A stretch of 24,875 nt of DNA from the NCBI GenBank assembly GCA_009801015.1, contig VHZZ01002092.1, forward strand, positions 92,153 through 117,027, given 5' to 3'. The position numbers and the translations under genes were made by a program. The notes under the pieces were generated by a model. The model saw only the letters and a list, made by a program, of their open reading frames with translations. It searched no databases and was not told the origin of the DNA. Below are positions 1 to 11,400 of the stretch, in pieces. Positions within the stretch are counted from its first letter, which is position 1. Each line of letters opens with the position of its first letter. The DNA is from Silene noctiflora (Eukaryota > Streptophyta > Magnoliopsida > Caryophyllales > Caryophyllaceae).

Positions 1-311
1 ATGTATCCAACCGTTCAATACATTGTTAATCAACTTACTTTAAAACAATAAAGATTAAGTTGAAATTTTTAAAATAGTACCTAATTCACCCCCTCTCCCT
101 CTTAGGTACTTGGAATCCTAAACCCTTCACGCATTATCATAAGGAAGAGTCAGAAACCTAAACTTAAGAATATTTCCCTTTCAACATAATTCAAAGTAAA
201 AGGGGCGGATTTGTGGGATCTGTCCAAGACGCTTTTGTTAGCTAGATTTATATAAGTAGCCTTTACTTGGCCTGGTGAGAGTATAGCCCAGCCCAAAGGC
301 ATATTTGAGGA

Positions 312-344
312 GAAATTCCTAACTCTAGCTCTAGTTATAGGTCT
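312..344 (+). repeat. Degenerate dispersed repeat, block A copy 1
   Basis: Two exact blocks, an 11-mer (312-322) and a 15-mer (330-344, TCTAGTTATAGGTCT), recur in the same order at 8758-8768 and 8770-8784. The copies differ in the joint: here CTCTAG is present twice in tandem, whereas the second copy has one ATCTAG, so this copy looks like the other plus a 6-bp tandem duplication. Similarity fades on both sides, which suggests an old, decayed duplication. Confidence 0.55.
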
Positions 345-564
345 TGGAATTGGCCAGACCTTTTCCATGCTTTTACACCGGCAATTGGATGAATCTCCTA
401 TTCACTATCGCTCGAGCCAACTGCAGTCTCTTCGAACAGGTATACTTCTTAGGAGAGAGTTCATCTTTCGTTTGAAGAGTTGATTGGTTGGGTCGGCGGA
501 TAGTTAACACAAGGGATATCGCCCTATACATAATTTTTATGTGGAGTTGTTCGCACCTTAAGAT

Positions 565-594
565 CTTTCTCCACCCGGTGAGTGGACTACTTTA
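565..594 (+). repeat. Degenerate dispersed repeat, block B copy 1
   Basis: CTTTCTCCACC (565-575) and TGGACTACTTTA (583-594), separated by 7 bp, match 8181-8191 and 8199-8210, also separated by 7 bp. About 25 of 30 positions agree. In the second copy the block overlaps the ATG of the frame at 8198. Confidence 0.6.
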
Positions 595-1523
595 ATTTGA
601 CATGAAAGGTCTTACGACAGTTCTAGGCCACGGAATCGCTCATAAAATCCTTTTATCATACTCTACACCGGTAAGTTCACTAATCTCCTTGAATGGGTAG
701 GTAAGACATTCTCATTTCCTCTATCTGTATAGGTCACATAGTACTAGAAAAGGGGGTTGAGTATATTATGTAAGGAGGTAGCGCAATATTAAACTCTTCC
801 GCTTGGGACTTCTTTTTATTCAGGCGTACGATCGGGATCAAGTAAATTGGTGGCACAATAGAGTCTTGGTTCACGGGTCTTATTATTATGAACTACAGGT
901 AAGAACTAATAATGACAATACAATATGGAATTGAGGAACTATGGAGTCGTGCTAGCTAGGAAATTAACTTTTTTTCTCGATGAATTCCCCCTGACCGGGC
1001 CCAATCTAGCATACTTAGTTTTTTCCAATACCATCTTTTTGCTTCTAAGAGGAGATTCGGTATCTCGTAGAAGGATAATCTAATCAAGTGAAGTAAGCTT
1101 ACTAACTCCCTACTGATGAAACCACTATCCACGTATAGCTGGAAAAGAGGATCTTGCCGCGGTTAGACTGTTTGACTTATTTGATGGCATAGCTGCGGTT
1201 AACGCGTCAAAGGGTAGAGACGCAATTGGACAGCATGCGTTGGTTTAGCTAAGGAAGGGATAAGACTAGACAAGACAAAGCTCGAAAGAAAGCTTTGATA
1301 TCATTACTAGTTTTTCCGCTTTTTAAGGCGTACATGGCGAAAGCATGCAAGTCGGAAGCAAGAGGTCCATATTGCAGTTTGAGTCCCTCGTATGAGGGTA
1401 GGCAGCGCTCCCGATATACAGTCCAACGACTTTCTGTGGCACCTCCACGGCGGGGACTCTCTCCCCACACGAAAACCCTAAACTAAAGGTAAAGTCAGAA
1501 GTTCAGCCGAGCAAGGAGTGACA

Positions 1524-1772
1524 ATGTTGTGCTTCAATCAAAGGAATGTAGTTCATACGCTTTTTTCTTTCTACGAAAAGACGTTGAATTTTTCTTCCTG
1601 TCTGGTTGACGCCGCTATGGGCATCCTAAACGCGATCTTTATTTTCTTATTAATGAATAGGCTGCTTTATTGTGTGGAACGAGAACCCGTATTGTTTAGT
1701 GCAAGGACAGGGCAAGCAGGTCAGGTTGCTACTCTGCCCGCCAACGCGCTTCCTCATCCCCAATTGCTCTAA
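1524..1772 (+). CDS. Hypothetical ORF, 82 aa, one hydrophobic segment
   Basis: Not recognised. The ATG at 1524 lies two codons inside a frame opened by GTG at 1518, and I prefer the ATG because plant mitochondrial genes normally use it. Residues about 27-44 form a hydrophobic stretch (ILNAIFIFLLM at its core) that could span a membrane. The C-terminal half is polar and ends in a proline-containing tail. A single membrane-spanning segment in a short protein is a common look of chimeric mitochondrial ORFs, some of which cause male sterility, but nothing here links it to a known gene fragment. No neighbour gene and no promoter motif were seen upstream. The length is within chance expectation, so it may be spurious. 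Confidence 0.15.
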   Translation: MLCFNQRNVVHTLFSFYEKTLNFSSCLVDAAMGILNAIFIFLLMNRLLYCVEREPVLFSARTGQAGQVATLPANALPHPQLL

Positions 1773-2295
1773 TATAGTCGAGTCTCTTCCAGAGCGAAGC
1801 CTTCACGCGCGAAACTCTAATAAAGTCTAATTTCCGGTTAAGAAAAGGTTAATAACAAGTCCTGCTTTTATGGGGCTCTTCAAGATGAGGCTGGTTTCTT
1901 AAGCAGCAAACACCCTTCCTTGTGAGTTTGCGTTCGAATGACATGCCATAATAGAATATCTGAATTCCTCAGTTCATTCAGTTAGGATATAACCGTGGCA
2001 CTAAGAAAAGGACGTGTCAACCTAGGACAATGCTCCCCCTCTTTATTTCCTAATTAATTATTTCGTACCTCGCTTACTGTATTTAAAGAAGGAAAGGAGT
2101 CCAGCTGCTGGCAATGTTGCGAACCAAAAAGATATAGGAATTGAGTCTCTTTTATTGATTACGGATTAAGAAGACTGTGCCACCTATCCCCTCTTTTGTC
2201 GATATCCCAACTTATATAAGAAAAAAAAAATATTTGACCTCGTTCCCGTTCAATCTTGGAATCAACCTGCTTTACTTATTAAAGTGAAGGAATGA

Positions 2296-2487
2296 AATGC
2301 TCTTCTAATTGTTTCAACTTCCTCTTCATCTGCAAATGCGTCAACAACCCCAACTTCCACCGGTTCAGCTCTAAAAAAGAAAGGGGCGGATGCGGCACAC
2401 GAAACCATTCCTGCATCTGACTCTGGATCAGACTCTGCTTTAGCAGTTGCCTATTCTTCTTCTCTTTCTGCCTTCTATGTGAAGTGA
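2296..2487 (+). other. Open stretch encoding a Ser/Thr/Ala-rich low-complexity sequence
   Basis: The plus-strand frame is open for 63 codons, from just after TGA (2293-2295) to TGA (2485-2487), with no ATG. The translation is strongly skewed: about the first 20 residues are mostly Ser, Thr and Ala (for example STSSSSANASTTPTSTGSAL). A short basic KKKGAD patch and an acidic SDSGSDS patch follow. Such composition is unusual for mitochondrial proteins and more typical of a linker in a nuclear or transposon protein. It may be a decayed nuclear insertion, or simply CT-rich low-complexity DNA. No function is assigned. Confidence 0.2.
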
Positions 2488-2640
2488 ATTTGATGCGGGT
2501 TTCTAAATTAAGTGTCATAGCCTTTCGTTCGATGCCTGTCTCCTGGCTTACGCTGGAAAGGACCTTTGTGGATAGTTAGTCTGATCCGATGCCAGTCCGT
2601 CCTGACTTCTTCTTATTCTTTTCTTCTTTAGTTTGCGGAA

Positions 2641-2664
2641 AGAAAGATTATAAGAAAGATTATA
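2641..2664 (+). repeat. 12-bp tandem doublet
   Basis: AGAAAGATTATA occurs twice without spacer (2641-2652, 2653-2664). One of several perfect short doublets in this window. Consistent with slippage or template switching during repair. Confidence 0.85.
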
Positions 2665-3184
2665 CATGATATTAATTGATGTGAATTGTCTGCATGTAGT
2701 TGGCCAGTTAATCTCATATATAAAGAGCTCTTTGCTAGGGAATTTCGGGACGAAAGCATCACTTTGAAGTCCAAACAAATATCACGTTAATTTCGCCAAG
2801 TATGGTCCGGCCATCCCCATTTTGACTTATTCTTTCAATTGATGTCTTGCCTTTGTTTATTTAGCACTTGTAGTAGATTGTGCTAGACTAGCGGCCTTTA
2901 CTCTTTACTATAGAGCTCTTCTATTATATCTATTCTAGTAGATCCGTTGAAAAGGAAGACTGTTTTTAAAGCAAGGTGTCATCAGATACAGTCTTAGCCA
3001 CGGCCAAGTCTTCGGTTCGTTAGGAAGAAATATTATAAGGATCAAAAAAAGAGGAGTTAGGACAGGATTATCCGTGTCATCAGCAGCTGGATCGGTCTCA
3101 TGTCATCTGGACTGTACTCTATAAAAAAAAGGGCTTAGACTTCTAGCACTTCCTTGAGTAAGCGTAGAACAGTGGATTTACACG

Positions 3185-3460
3185 TTAGGATCTACTTCGG
3201 ATAAGAAAGCAAGTTACTTGTTGGCGCATGAAAGAGCTAGAGTTGAGATTCCCGTGCAGTAAAAGAGTCTCACCACCGCTCTTGAAGGGTCTCACCTTAG
3301 TGCATCTGTTAAAGTAACAAAACATGCTGCTCTTTATTTCATTTAATGGAATTCCGTAGTTTAATCTTTTCCAGGTCTTATCCTGGCATGAGAGAATCTC
3401 GTAAATTGGCTTAGCCTCGCTTTCTATTTTTAAAAGTTCGAGATAGGGTTGGCCTTGCAT
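3185..3460 (-). CDS. Hypothetical ORF, 91 aa
   Basis: Not recognised. This minus-strand frame runs from ATG (3460-3458) to TAA and is one of the longer ATG-started frames in the window. The composition is ordinary for a soluble protein: the N-terminal third is mixed charged and hydrophobic (begins MQGQPYLELLKIESEAK), the middle has the basic stretch RCTKVRPFKSGGE, and the tail is Ser/Arg-rich. No membrane segment, metal-binding pattern or catalytic motif is visible. It stands alone in spacer with no gene or promoter motif nearby. Length is within chance expectation; it could equally be a random open frame. Confidence 0.12.
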   Translation of the reverse strand: MQGQPYLELLKIESEAKPIYEILSCQDKTWKRLNYGIPLNEIKSSMFCYFNRCTKVRPFKSGGETLLLHGNLNSSSFMRQQVTCFLIRSRS

Positions 3461-4187
3461 TGTAAATAATCGACACTGATGGAATAGAGGATAGTGTAGC
3501 TGTTGTAATACTTAGGCTTGGTCTAATGAGAAGCTTGCCCGTCTTCCGTTCTACTTACTTAAACGGGTGCTATTACTATATGGTTGAATGAGTTAATTCC
3601 TTTTGCTTATTGTAATAAGGGCGTACTTGACTTTTGAGTCTTTTTCCGAGATTACTTTCACGTACGTTTACCTTTCATGCTTACATTAAAATGAAACCCA
3701 GGAAGGAACGTTTGCTTTTTTCTAATCTCACACCACATCTGACTTTAGGGCAAGCCTAAGGCTTAATAAAAAAAATTCTTAAGTATAAAAGAAAGAAGGG
3801 CAATTCATAGCTTACTCTTAGGCTAAATACATTAACGATTGCAAACGCGCCTCTGCCACGGCATAAGTTGCTTACTCATGTCACAACTTCTCTACGAAAG
3901 AGTCTTAGGAAACTACAATGCTTTCACCTTGTCTAACAACTGCAAAGACTACAATCAAAATCAAATAAGATCTGCCATCGACTTTTTTCTTACTATATTA
4001 CTTTCGAAGTATTGAAGCTTTGTCAGGGCACTATCTCATGAAACTGGAAGAAAAGCTTTTCCATTAAACTAGAAGACTTTCTATCGCTCACTGAAGATAT
4101 TCCCCTAGTAATAAGAGAGAGGTTGAATGCCAACAAAAAGTTGCTTCTTATATACGTTTTCAACAGTAACCCACCCTTGCTAACTTA

Positions 4188-4262
4188 TAAAAAGAAATAA
4201 CGTAAAAAAGTGCAATTTCGTTTTTAAGGGGTTCAAACCACTACTTTTTAAAAAGAAATAAC
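4188..4262 (+). repeat. 14-bp direct repeat, 61-bp period
   Basis: TAAAAAGAAATAAC occurs at 4188-4201 and again at 4249-4262. The intervening DNA does not repeat otherwise. The unit is A-rich, so chance recurrence is possible. Confidence 0.6.
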
Positions 4263-7200
4263 TAAGATAGGTGTGATACCAGAGCAGTTCCTCCTTCTAA
4301 AGCTCTAGGAAATACATTTTAATCTTTCTTTTCGTGAGACTACACATTTTGAAACAGGCAAACGGACAAAGCCAATTAACTATGTAAGCCACGAAAAGAC
4401 TTCCTCAAACAAGAAAGGGGCCGTTTCCCTTACTAAATAAGAAAGCGAGCGCGGGCTTAAAGCACGCTGGGTTCTATCCAAAGACTGGGGTAACAGGGTC
4501 ATTTCGATAGAAGAACTTGAAGCTTTTTTCTAATTTTTCACATGGGGAAAGCAGCGCAAGAGAGAAGCCTTTCCCTTATAGTTAGTAGAGTAGAAATCCT
4601 ATTTGTAGTAGCTAGTGGAAGCGCAGAAGAAGAATCAATGACAGTTTCCGTGTAAGAGGCCTTTAGTCTATCTTAGTAAGGGAACGGGCGAAAGAACGAA
4701 GGAAGCAAGTGAAGCTAGCCACAGAGATGGGTCGAACGCTCGGAAAACGGGGCTCACGGACGGTCTTTGAAAGGCCTTTCACCTCTGATAGCGTCTCTCC
4801 TTCTCGGACACTATGCATCCATCCTTCAATAGATTCCTTATAGCCCGCGCATAAACAATATGAAAAAGAAAGCATATCCGTTATAGGATTTGAAGACTGC
4901 TTCACTATATATGTATGAGATATGCGTCAAAGGGAAAGGGAAAAGAGAGATATGTAGCGATCATATAGCTAGCGCGGCTTCTAAGCCAGGATCGCCAGCA
5001 AAGGCTTAAAGAACTTTTCCTTAACAACAGCGGGAATTGCTACGTAAGGATGCGCGGGGCAGTTGCTCTGTAAAAAAAAAAGGTCCCTGGGCTTCGCGCC
5101 TTTCTACCATCAACAGCTTGATTGGGTTCATTTGCTCGCTTTCAAACAAGGGAATTGACCCTTGAATGCCTTAACGCCTAGAAAGAGGCGTCTTCCTTCG
5201 GTTACGAGTTCTCCATTTTAGAAGAATAATAGAAAGATTAAGATTGGATATGAACATTGTATATGTCTATATAACCTAACGAAGCTCTTGGCAAAAAAGG
5301 ACTTTTAGAGTGGGCTTCAATCGCTACGTCTTTAACAAATGGTAAGAATTCTTTGTCTATTGTAAATATCATCTGTCTTAATAAATAGCCGGGACTTAGC
5401 GCCCCGTCTCTCCGTATTGTTTTATGTTATGCCCTTACTTTGGCTACGCTACTCGAGGGAATCCCAGATGGCAAGAGTTTACATTTCGATCACCCACTCT
5501 TTCCTTTATATAAAAAATTCTACTATATATATCAAAGCTTTATCAACCTTTTCTATATATCCAAAACAGGGCTAAGTTCACGCATTTACGGATCATCTAG
5601 ATAAAACGGATTCCGTTTCAGCTGGAGCAGGTGGTCAGACCGGCAAAGAAGATCTTAAACCTAGTAAAAAAAAAAAGAGATGGAAGACCAATCACCCGTC
5701 CAAACGACGTCACGATATGAAAGAAATTTTTTTGATTCAGACATAACATTCTAAGATATGAGCACGTAGTCTTAGCTCGTTCTTTAGATTAAGCAGGTAC
5801 CCTCTTGGAGCTGTCAAAGGGGGTCTCAGTAAAAGAGAATTTTGAAAGACTTGAATGCGAGTCGGCACATGATACGTTGGGCACTAATCTCAGAAGCTGG
5901 GCTTGGGCTAGTTTCCAAAAGAAGGTCAAACTCTTGCGTAGTAGAGACCAGACATCCTACTGTTACCATATATAATTAGGGGCAGGAGAAGACGCACTTT
6001 TGTTTTGGGACAGGGAATTAGGTCTCAAACTGACAGGATGCTAGGGAATTAGAAACTGGCTTTGAGGTGAAAGGTTAAACACCTCTGAATCTTTTCTTAC
6101 TAGAAGATCATTATCTACATCTACAGGATTTGGGACTAGTAATCTATAATGATTAGGGGCTGCAAAAGGACTCTCAACCGCAACTTGAATCCAAATTCCC
6201 TTCTTCGTGCAAAAGACGTAATGGCACCTGTCTTACTAACAACTGCTGAAACTTAAACAAGGCATAAGATTCTGGTCGACAGTCTTTCCTTCTATCCCGT
6301 ACAACTTTTGCTGTTGACCTGTCTTTTCTTTCAGCCACATTAGAATCCTCGTTATAATAAAGAAAAGAGAAGGAAACCATCTCTAACTCCCTTTGCGAGT
6401 CCAGAGGTCTCATGTCTTTTCTGTCATCAACAAAACTCAGAAAGAGTATGGCAAAGGCTATGCACAAAAGTGGTCAAATGAAGCTCTTCAAAAAAGCGAA
6501 CCTTAATTAAGCTGGGTTTGTAAGAAAGGCATGAATCCCCTAGCTCGGGTTGGCTCCTTTCGTATCCTAACCTGCTTCTCATGCATCCTCAGAAAAGAAA
6601 GTATGACACGCTAGAGTAGAAATGCCACCGCTTCGGGTTAACCGCCTAGGCTATTACTAATCCCGTCTGTTACGTCCCCTGCTTTTCCTAGGGCAAAGCT
6701 CATGTCTTATACTTATATAAGAAGATTGCAATTTTAAGTTCAGATTGCTCGCTAATTAATTTTTATTTAATTTAAAGGGGATGTTAGAGCTTTATAATTA
6801 TAAAGAGAAGGAAGCGCCAAAGAGTGAGCTCTTCCCCTAGGAAATTCTATCTTTTCACAGAGTTCTATAAGCGCAGATCCAGGGTTCTGGTTTTGTACGG
6901 ATCCCTTCAGTCCAGATGGTGCAGAGTATCAAAGCTAACACGTACCCCACCGGGGACCGCAAATTCTACGAGGATCTCCTGTTGCGTGGAGGCCGAAAAA
7001 GCGTTCACACTTATCGACAACTTCGGGGTTCGTCTCTCAAATTTGATAGCAGATAGAACTTTCATTCTTAATTCTAATAAGACGCACCTTCCAGACTTCG
7101 CTTTGTCAGTCGAGCTATAAATAGCTTCTCGCTATCGTTCGAGCTCTAAAGAAGCAATAGGTCCCCTAAAGTTTTATCGAGCAGCAACGTCAATGACTTA

Positions 7201-8180
7201 TGGGTTAAAGCGTTAAAAAAGTGAAGTTCTTAATCAGTCTACGCTCGCTTCTGTCCAGCAGTAAGCCTTCCCACGTTAGCCAAGGTGCTTGGAACGGGGT
7301 GGAGGCGTGAAGCCCCTTTGTATTTTTACCAGAATTGATAGCATGGGACTTAACATAAGGAGCGGTCCATAAAATTAATAGATATAATAGTACTCAATTT
7401 GTTTTCAAACGGGACCGGTGGTAAATCCAGTCAAGCTAACTCGTCTTGTCTGCGTCTTCAGTAAGGCAGGGCAAGAGCAGCTAAGCAATATAAAGGAAAA
7501 CTCAGTGGCAAACAAGGCGCTTTCTTCCCCTTTTACAACTACAACTATAATAGGAATATTTACATCAAAACTTCGGAATTTAACAACAAGCCTTACTGAG
7601 CTGAAAAAGAAAATTCATAGAACCTTGTTCAGATAGGGTTTCGAACCTGTAAATGAGAGGAGCAACCGAGAGTCTTTCAGGCCTCGTCGTAAACACAACC
7701 GTACGCAGCTGCCCTTTTTTTAGTAGAGCATCTATCCATGTTGGATCAAAGCAGCTATCCGCTAAAATGAACCCGCCCGCATCGAGCTTCATTCGTACTC
7801 TCTATCCCGTTTCCGTGAAAGGCGCTTCTGTCATTCTCCATTTCTTTATTGGTACTATACTTTTTTTTTTTACTGTATGAGCAGGATGGGCCTCGAGTAC
7901 GAGGTTCGGATGGATGAAATGGCTTGAGCGAGGACAGAGGTTTGTCAACGTCCAGCCGTCCTTGGTTTTAAAATGATGAACCACCTTTCCTTCGCACCCA
8001 TCATCAGCACTAGCTCGAGCTTTACCTAAGAAAAAGGGGGCTTCCGATTATTTTAGCGAGGAAATTCCAGGTAAGCGTGCTCAAGTTGACGATATATCTT
8101 CGCGATGGAACGAGGCTACCCGCCTTGCCGACAACTGCCCTTTGCGCCGGGGATTGAGCGTTATAAGGATTTTATGGGCC
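4263..8180. other. Intergenic spacer
   Basis: No recognisable gene. Open frames at 4663-4905 (-), 6174-6467 (-), 6824-7120 (+) and 7580-7792 (-) lack a first-codon ATG or any familiar motif. AT-rich patches occur at about 5505-5570 and 6715-6810. There is a T11 run at 7861-7871. A small hairpin at 7891-7904 has a 5-bp stem (CCTCG/CGAGG) and AGTA loop. No tRNA, intron domain or promoter nonamer was found. Confidence 0.5.
7127..7140 (+). repeat. 14-bp dispersed repeat, copy 1
   Basis: TCTCGCTATCGTTC is found here and again exactly at 12359-12372. Flanks differ after the match (GAGCTC here, AAGGCC there). A related CACTATCGCTCGAG sits near 403. It looks like a short dispersed repeat family member. 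Confidence 0.6.
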
Positions 8181-8210
8181 CTTTCTCCACCTGACAAATG
8201 GACTACTTTA
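8181..8210 (+). repeat. Degenerate dispersed repeat, block B copy 2
   Basis: Second copy of the 30-bp block at 565-594, with the same 7-bp spacing between its two conserved halves. It overlaps the start codon of the frame at 8198-8419. Confidence 0.6.
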
Positions 8211-8419
8211 GAGAGAGGGATATATCAATAAGTCAGATAAAGGAAGTACTTTTTTCTGCTTTCTCAAAGACTCTTTCGGACGAAAAGCGTGCTGGAATGG
8301 TTGGTCATATTTGCCCGGAAATCTCTAAGTTGATTCTAGCCAACGTAATCCCACGTATAGGCCCTGGCAACGTTCTCAGTAAGCGAACGTGCCTCTTCGA
8401 GCGGATATACCTTAATTAA
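8198..8419 (+). CDS. Hypothetical ORF, 73 aa, charged and helical-looking
   Basis: Not recognised. It runs ATG to TAA and is rich in charged residues spaced as in amphipathic helices: the first 35 residues contain RERD, IKEV and SDEKRAG groups, followed by a more hydrophobic stretch (ISKLILANVIPRIG). No membrane segment, signal peptide or catalytic motif is visible. The start codon lies inside dispersed repeat block B, so the 5' end shares ancestry with DNA near 565-594 where no such protein continues. That argues for a fortuitous frame built from recombined spacer. There is no promoter motif upstream. Its regular composition makes it slightly more protein-like than other frames here. Confidence 0.15.
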   Translation: MDYFRERDISISQIKEVLFSAFSKTLSDEKRAGMVGHICPEISKLILANVIPRIGPGNVLSKRTCLFERIYLN

Positions 8420-11400
8420 AAGCAATCCAACTTCTTACATAGGGACCCCTTGCTCAGAAAAAGGTGGGGGTGAGGATCTCGTTGGGGGGTATGGCAATCA
8501 AATACGTTTCATGCTTCTTCAAAGATGTACCCCGACGAAACGAAAAAATGCAGCTAATAGTATTTGCTAGCTTTTGCGCCTCGGCCTTTGTTCCGTATTA
8601 AGAAAAGAAAGCGGCGGTTGAGGAGTCTTATGACCGACAGGTAGCACTTCGATATGTCCAATTCCAAATTAAGACTCTTAAGGATGAGCTCTGCCCCTTC
8701 CCTTATCATATCAGATGAGACTTGGGATTTAGGCTAGATAGCTTGGTTGGGTCATATGAAATTCCTAAATCTAGTTATAGGTCTAGTAATCGACCACGGG
8801 AGTGTTTATCGCACATGCTGCGCTAAGAGGTGAGCTTGTCTCTTCGACTGTCTAACCCCCAGGCTTTCGACTTTATCACATAAGTCACATAATGCTGCTA
8901 GAAAAAAAAAATATGTTGGATATCCTGTAGAAGGGTAGCATACTTAAGTTAAGTACGCATCTTGCTTGAACAAAGACGTCTTAGAAATTTACGCCGGCAG
9001 GATAGGTTAATCCTTTAATGACCAGTTGCTATTGATGGAGCCTTCGACCAATAAGGAACAAGTAAGGTGCTCAATTTCTTAAAAAAGAGAAAAGTCCTTT
9101 CCCGTGTACTTAGAAAGTTAACCTGTCTCTTCGAGGGATCGGCCCCAATTATAGAGGTAGATCCTTTTTAGCTGGAGAATCCAGTGATAGAGAATCAAGA
9201 TAGTTAAGTACGCCTTCTACCTTTGCAAAGACAGATCCCGAGGAAGCACGTGATGGAACAAGAGTTGCTGATGAACATATAGTGGGATTGACCTCATCCT
9301 TTTCTAAGAACTTGCGCTAGTTAAGTGCACAGGGACCTCTGATCTTAGATATCTGAGCTACGCTTTCTGATTCCTCGAAGTGAGCCGGCTGTTAACGCAG
9401 CCTCATCATATGTAGGTTGAATACCACTGAGGACGGGTCAATCCCCTCCTTTTCGGGTAGGACGGGTTACAGCAATTCCTATTCCTTCTTGCTGCGCTAT
9501 AATTTAAGTTACTTATTTACCTTTTGCTCCAATGGGAAGAAAAGATTCGCGCGCGTGCCACGTATGTCAGCAGTTTCGTCCCACGTATTGCTCTAGGTAT
9601 TTCTCTCACCTAAATGGGGTTCCTTGGCTAATGATGTGATGGGTTCGTTTATGGTAAACAGAGGATTCCTCCTGTATGCAGCGTCCTCTTGCTACACGGA
9701 GTCCTCTCGTTCTATAAGAAGAGGAACGGGTATGCTTGATCAATGGGAACAATTGCGGTTTCGTAATTTCTTGGGCAAGTCCTGACTTGTTTTGAGATGA
9801 TCCTTCGTCCGCCACGTACGCTTTAATTAAAAAAGATAGAATTGGCTATCGTAATAACGCGAGGTCCGGGGGGTTGAAAGAGCTCGAACTGACTTTGCTT
9901 TATTTTACAAGCCGGGAGAGGAACGGAGATTAAGAAAGGTGCGAAGCAGCCCTTCGGTTTCACGACTGCGTCGAGGACTCATAACATAAGCCTACTTTCC
10001 TCCATACCTGATTTAACAGAGGTAAATCGAACTCAATCCGTTAGCCAGCCATAACCACAAAAAGTGGTGGGCTCTTGTGCTCTGAGCTGAAACAACCGTA
10101 ACATTGTTCCCAGCTAAACAAATGGGTGCTTGGTGAGGGTCTCCACCATCCGGAATGTATTTGCGAAACCCACAGGAATCTTCCTCGTTATTTAATTCCT
10201 AAGCGTGCTTTGAACCAAGCAACCAAAAAGCTAGAAAGACTTTTAACTTAAGTGATACAAGGTACTTTTTTGACTTATTGATGGAAAGGTAAGACAACTT
10301 AGATCAGATACGCTACCAAAGCCCCCCGAAGATATGAGAATCTTTTCCTCCTTAGCTTAGGACCTTTAATAAAAGAAGGTAATTAAGGAGGAAGCATCAG
10401 AAAAAAAGAAGCCTCCACCCAAAGGCCGTACCAAGTCTATTGGGGTCGAGCCCACATCCGGCTCAAAAGCAGAAAAGGAAAGATCAGAGGTTGAGTATAG
10501 AGAGAGAAAAAGTAACGTCAGCTTATGATCTTTGGTCGAACTGCCGCGTCCACATGTAGTAAGCTATCAATTTACTCGTTGCCTAAGACTTGCGGGTTAT
10601 GCCCGCGGTAGTGTTAACTGACGAGAAGACATCCATTTCTGGTATAATTTTGAAGAGCGTCCAGCGCTCCTGGAAGACAAGGATGTGAGCCACTGGGGTC
10701 AGATAGAGTGGTAGCGGCTTGGTAAGAACTAGTAGTGTCACAACTTGGCGAAGCGGGGAGCATGCGATCGACCGATGCCCAAGATGTGCAAGCATTGATC
10801 AAGATGATAACGGGGTCGCAGCAGGTTCCTAAATTCCCATCTCAGTCTTTTATGTTTCATTTTTAGGGTCTTTCTCAACTTCGATCGGTGGAATTCACCC
10901 AATTGTGAAAGAGCAGGAAAAGAAAAAAAAAAGAATGAAATACAGAAGAACGTAACGTATAGACAGGGGCAGTCTTCTTTCGTCCACTATCATCATAATG
11001 TCTTATAAAAAGAAGAGAGCGGGAAGAGCGGATGGCAAGCAAGAGATGAAGGGTCCGTCGCTGTAGCGGAAAAGATCCTCCGGGCTGCGCATCCATTAAA
11101 AGTAGACAAGTAAATGCGCATATCCTTATTGTTTGAACATTAAAAAAAGGTTTGGGCTGATCCTACTAGCTCCTTCGGTAACCGGATCTTGATAATCCTA
11201 CTATACTATAATAACTTCGTTCGAACAGGCAAGCTCTTCCCCTTCTGAGCCCTACCTTAATTTATAAAGGATGTAATCTCGCACGAACCCGGGAAAGACT
11301 TTCATGAGCTCTTTCGAAAGGACTTCTCATTTCTTCTTTAATAGGGCAAAATCTTAGATTTTCTTTCAAATCCCCAGGTGTCCAGCCCGTCTTAAATCAT

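Larger units (their letters stand above)
1..1523. other. Intergenic spacer, left end
   Basis: No recognisable gene. It holds the first members of four short blocks that recur near 8.2-8.9 kb: 312-344, 426-435, 484-494 and 565-594. A minus-strand frame at 1249-1470 is open for 73 codons but begins at GTG, has no useful ATG and matches nothing I know, so I do not call it. Confidence 0.6.
1773..4187. other. Intergenic spacer
   Basis: No recognisable gene apart from the weak items listed separately within it (2296-2487, 2641-2664, 3185-3460). It includes an A10 run at 2221-2230. Stop codons are frequent in all frames over most of the stretch. Confidence 0.55.

Noticed and set aside
4110..4118. 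AATAAGAGA, a near match to the promoter nonamer
   Set aside because: First position deviates from CRTAAGAGA and the match is expected by chance at this composition.
4663..4905. 80-codon minus-strand frame with protein-like composition
   Set aside because: GTG start, no known motif, first ATG gives a shorter product; not distinguishable from chance.
6824..7120. 98-codon plus-strand open frame
   Set aside because: Begins at GTG, has no internal ATG, and competes with two other open frames over the same bases.
7640..7662. GGTTCGAAACC-like string on the minus strand, another possible T-arm
   Set aside because: Only two stem pairs form and there is no cloverleaf upstream.
7891..7915. Hairpin followed by GGTTCGG, considered as group II intron domain V
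   Set aside because: Stem length, bulge and AGC triad of domain V are absent; it is only a 5-bp stem-loop.
9606..9815. 69-codon minus-strand frame, Arg/Ser-rich
   Set aside because: No ATG anywhere in the frame and no recognisable family.
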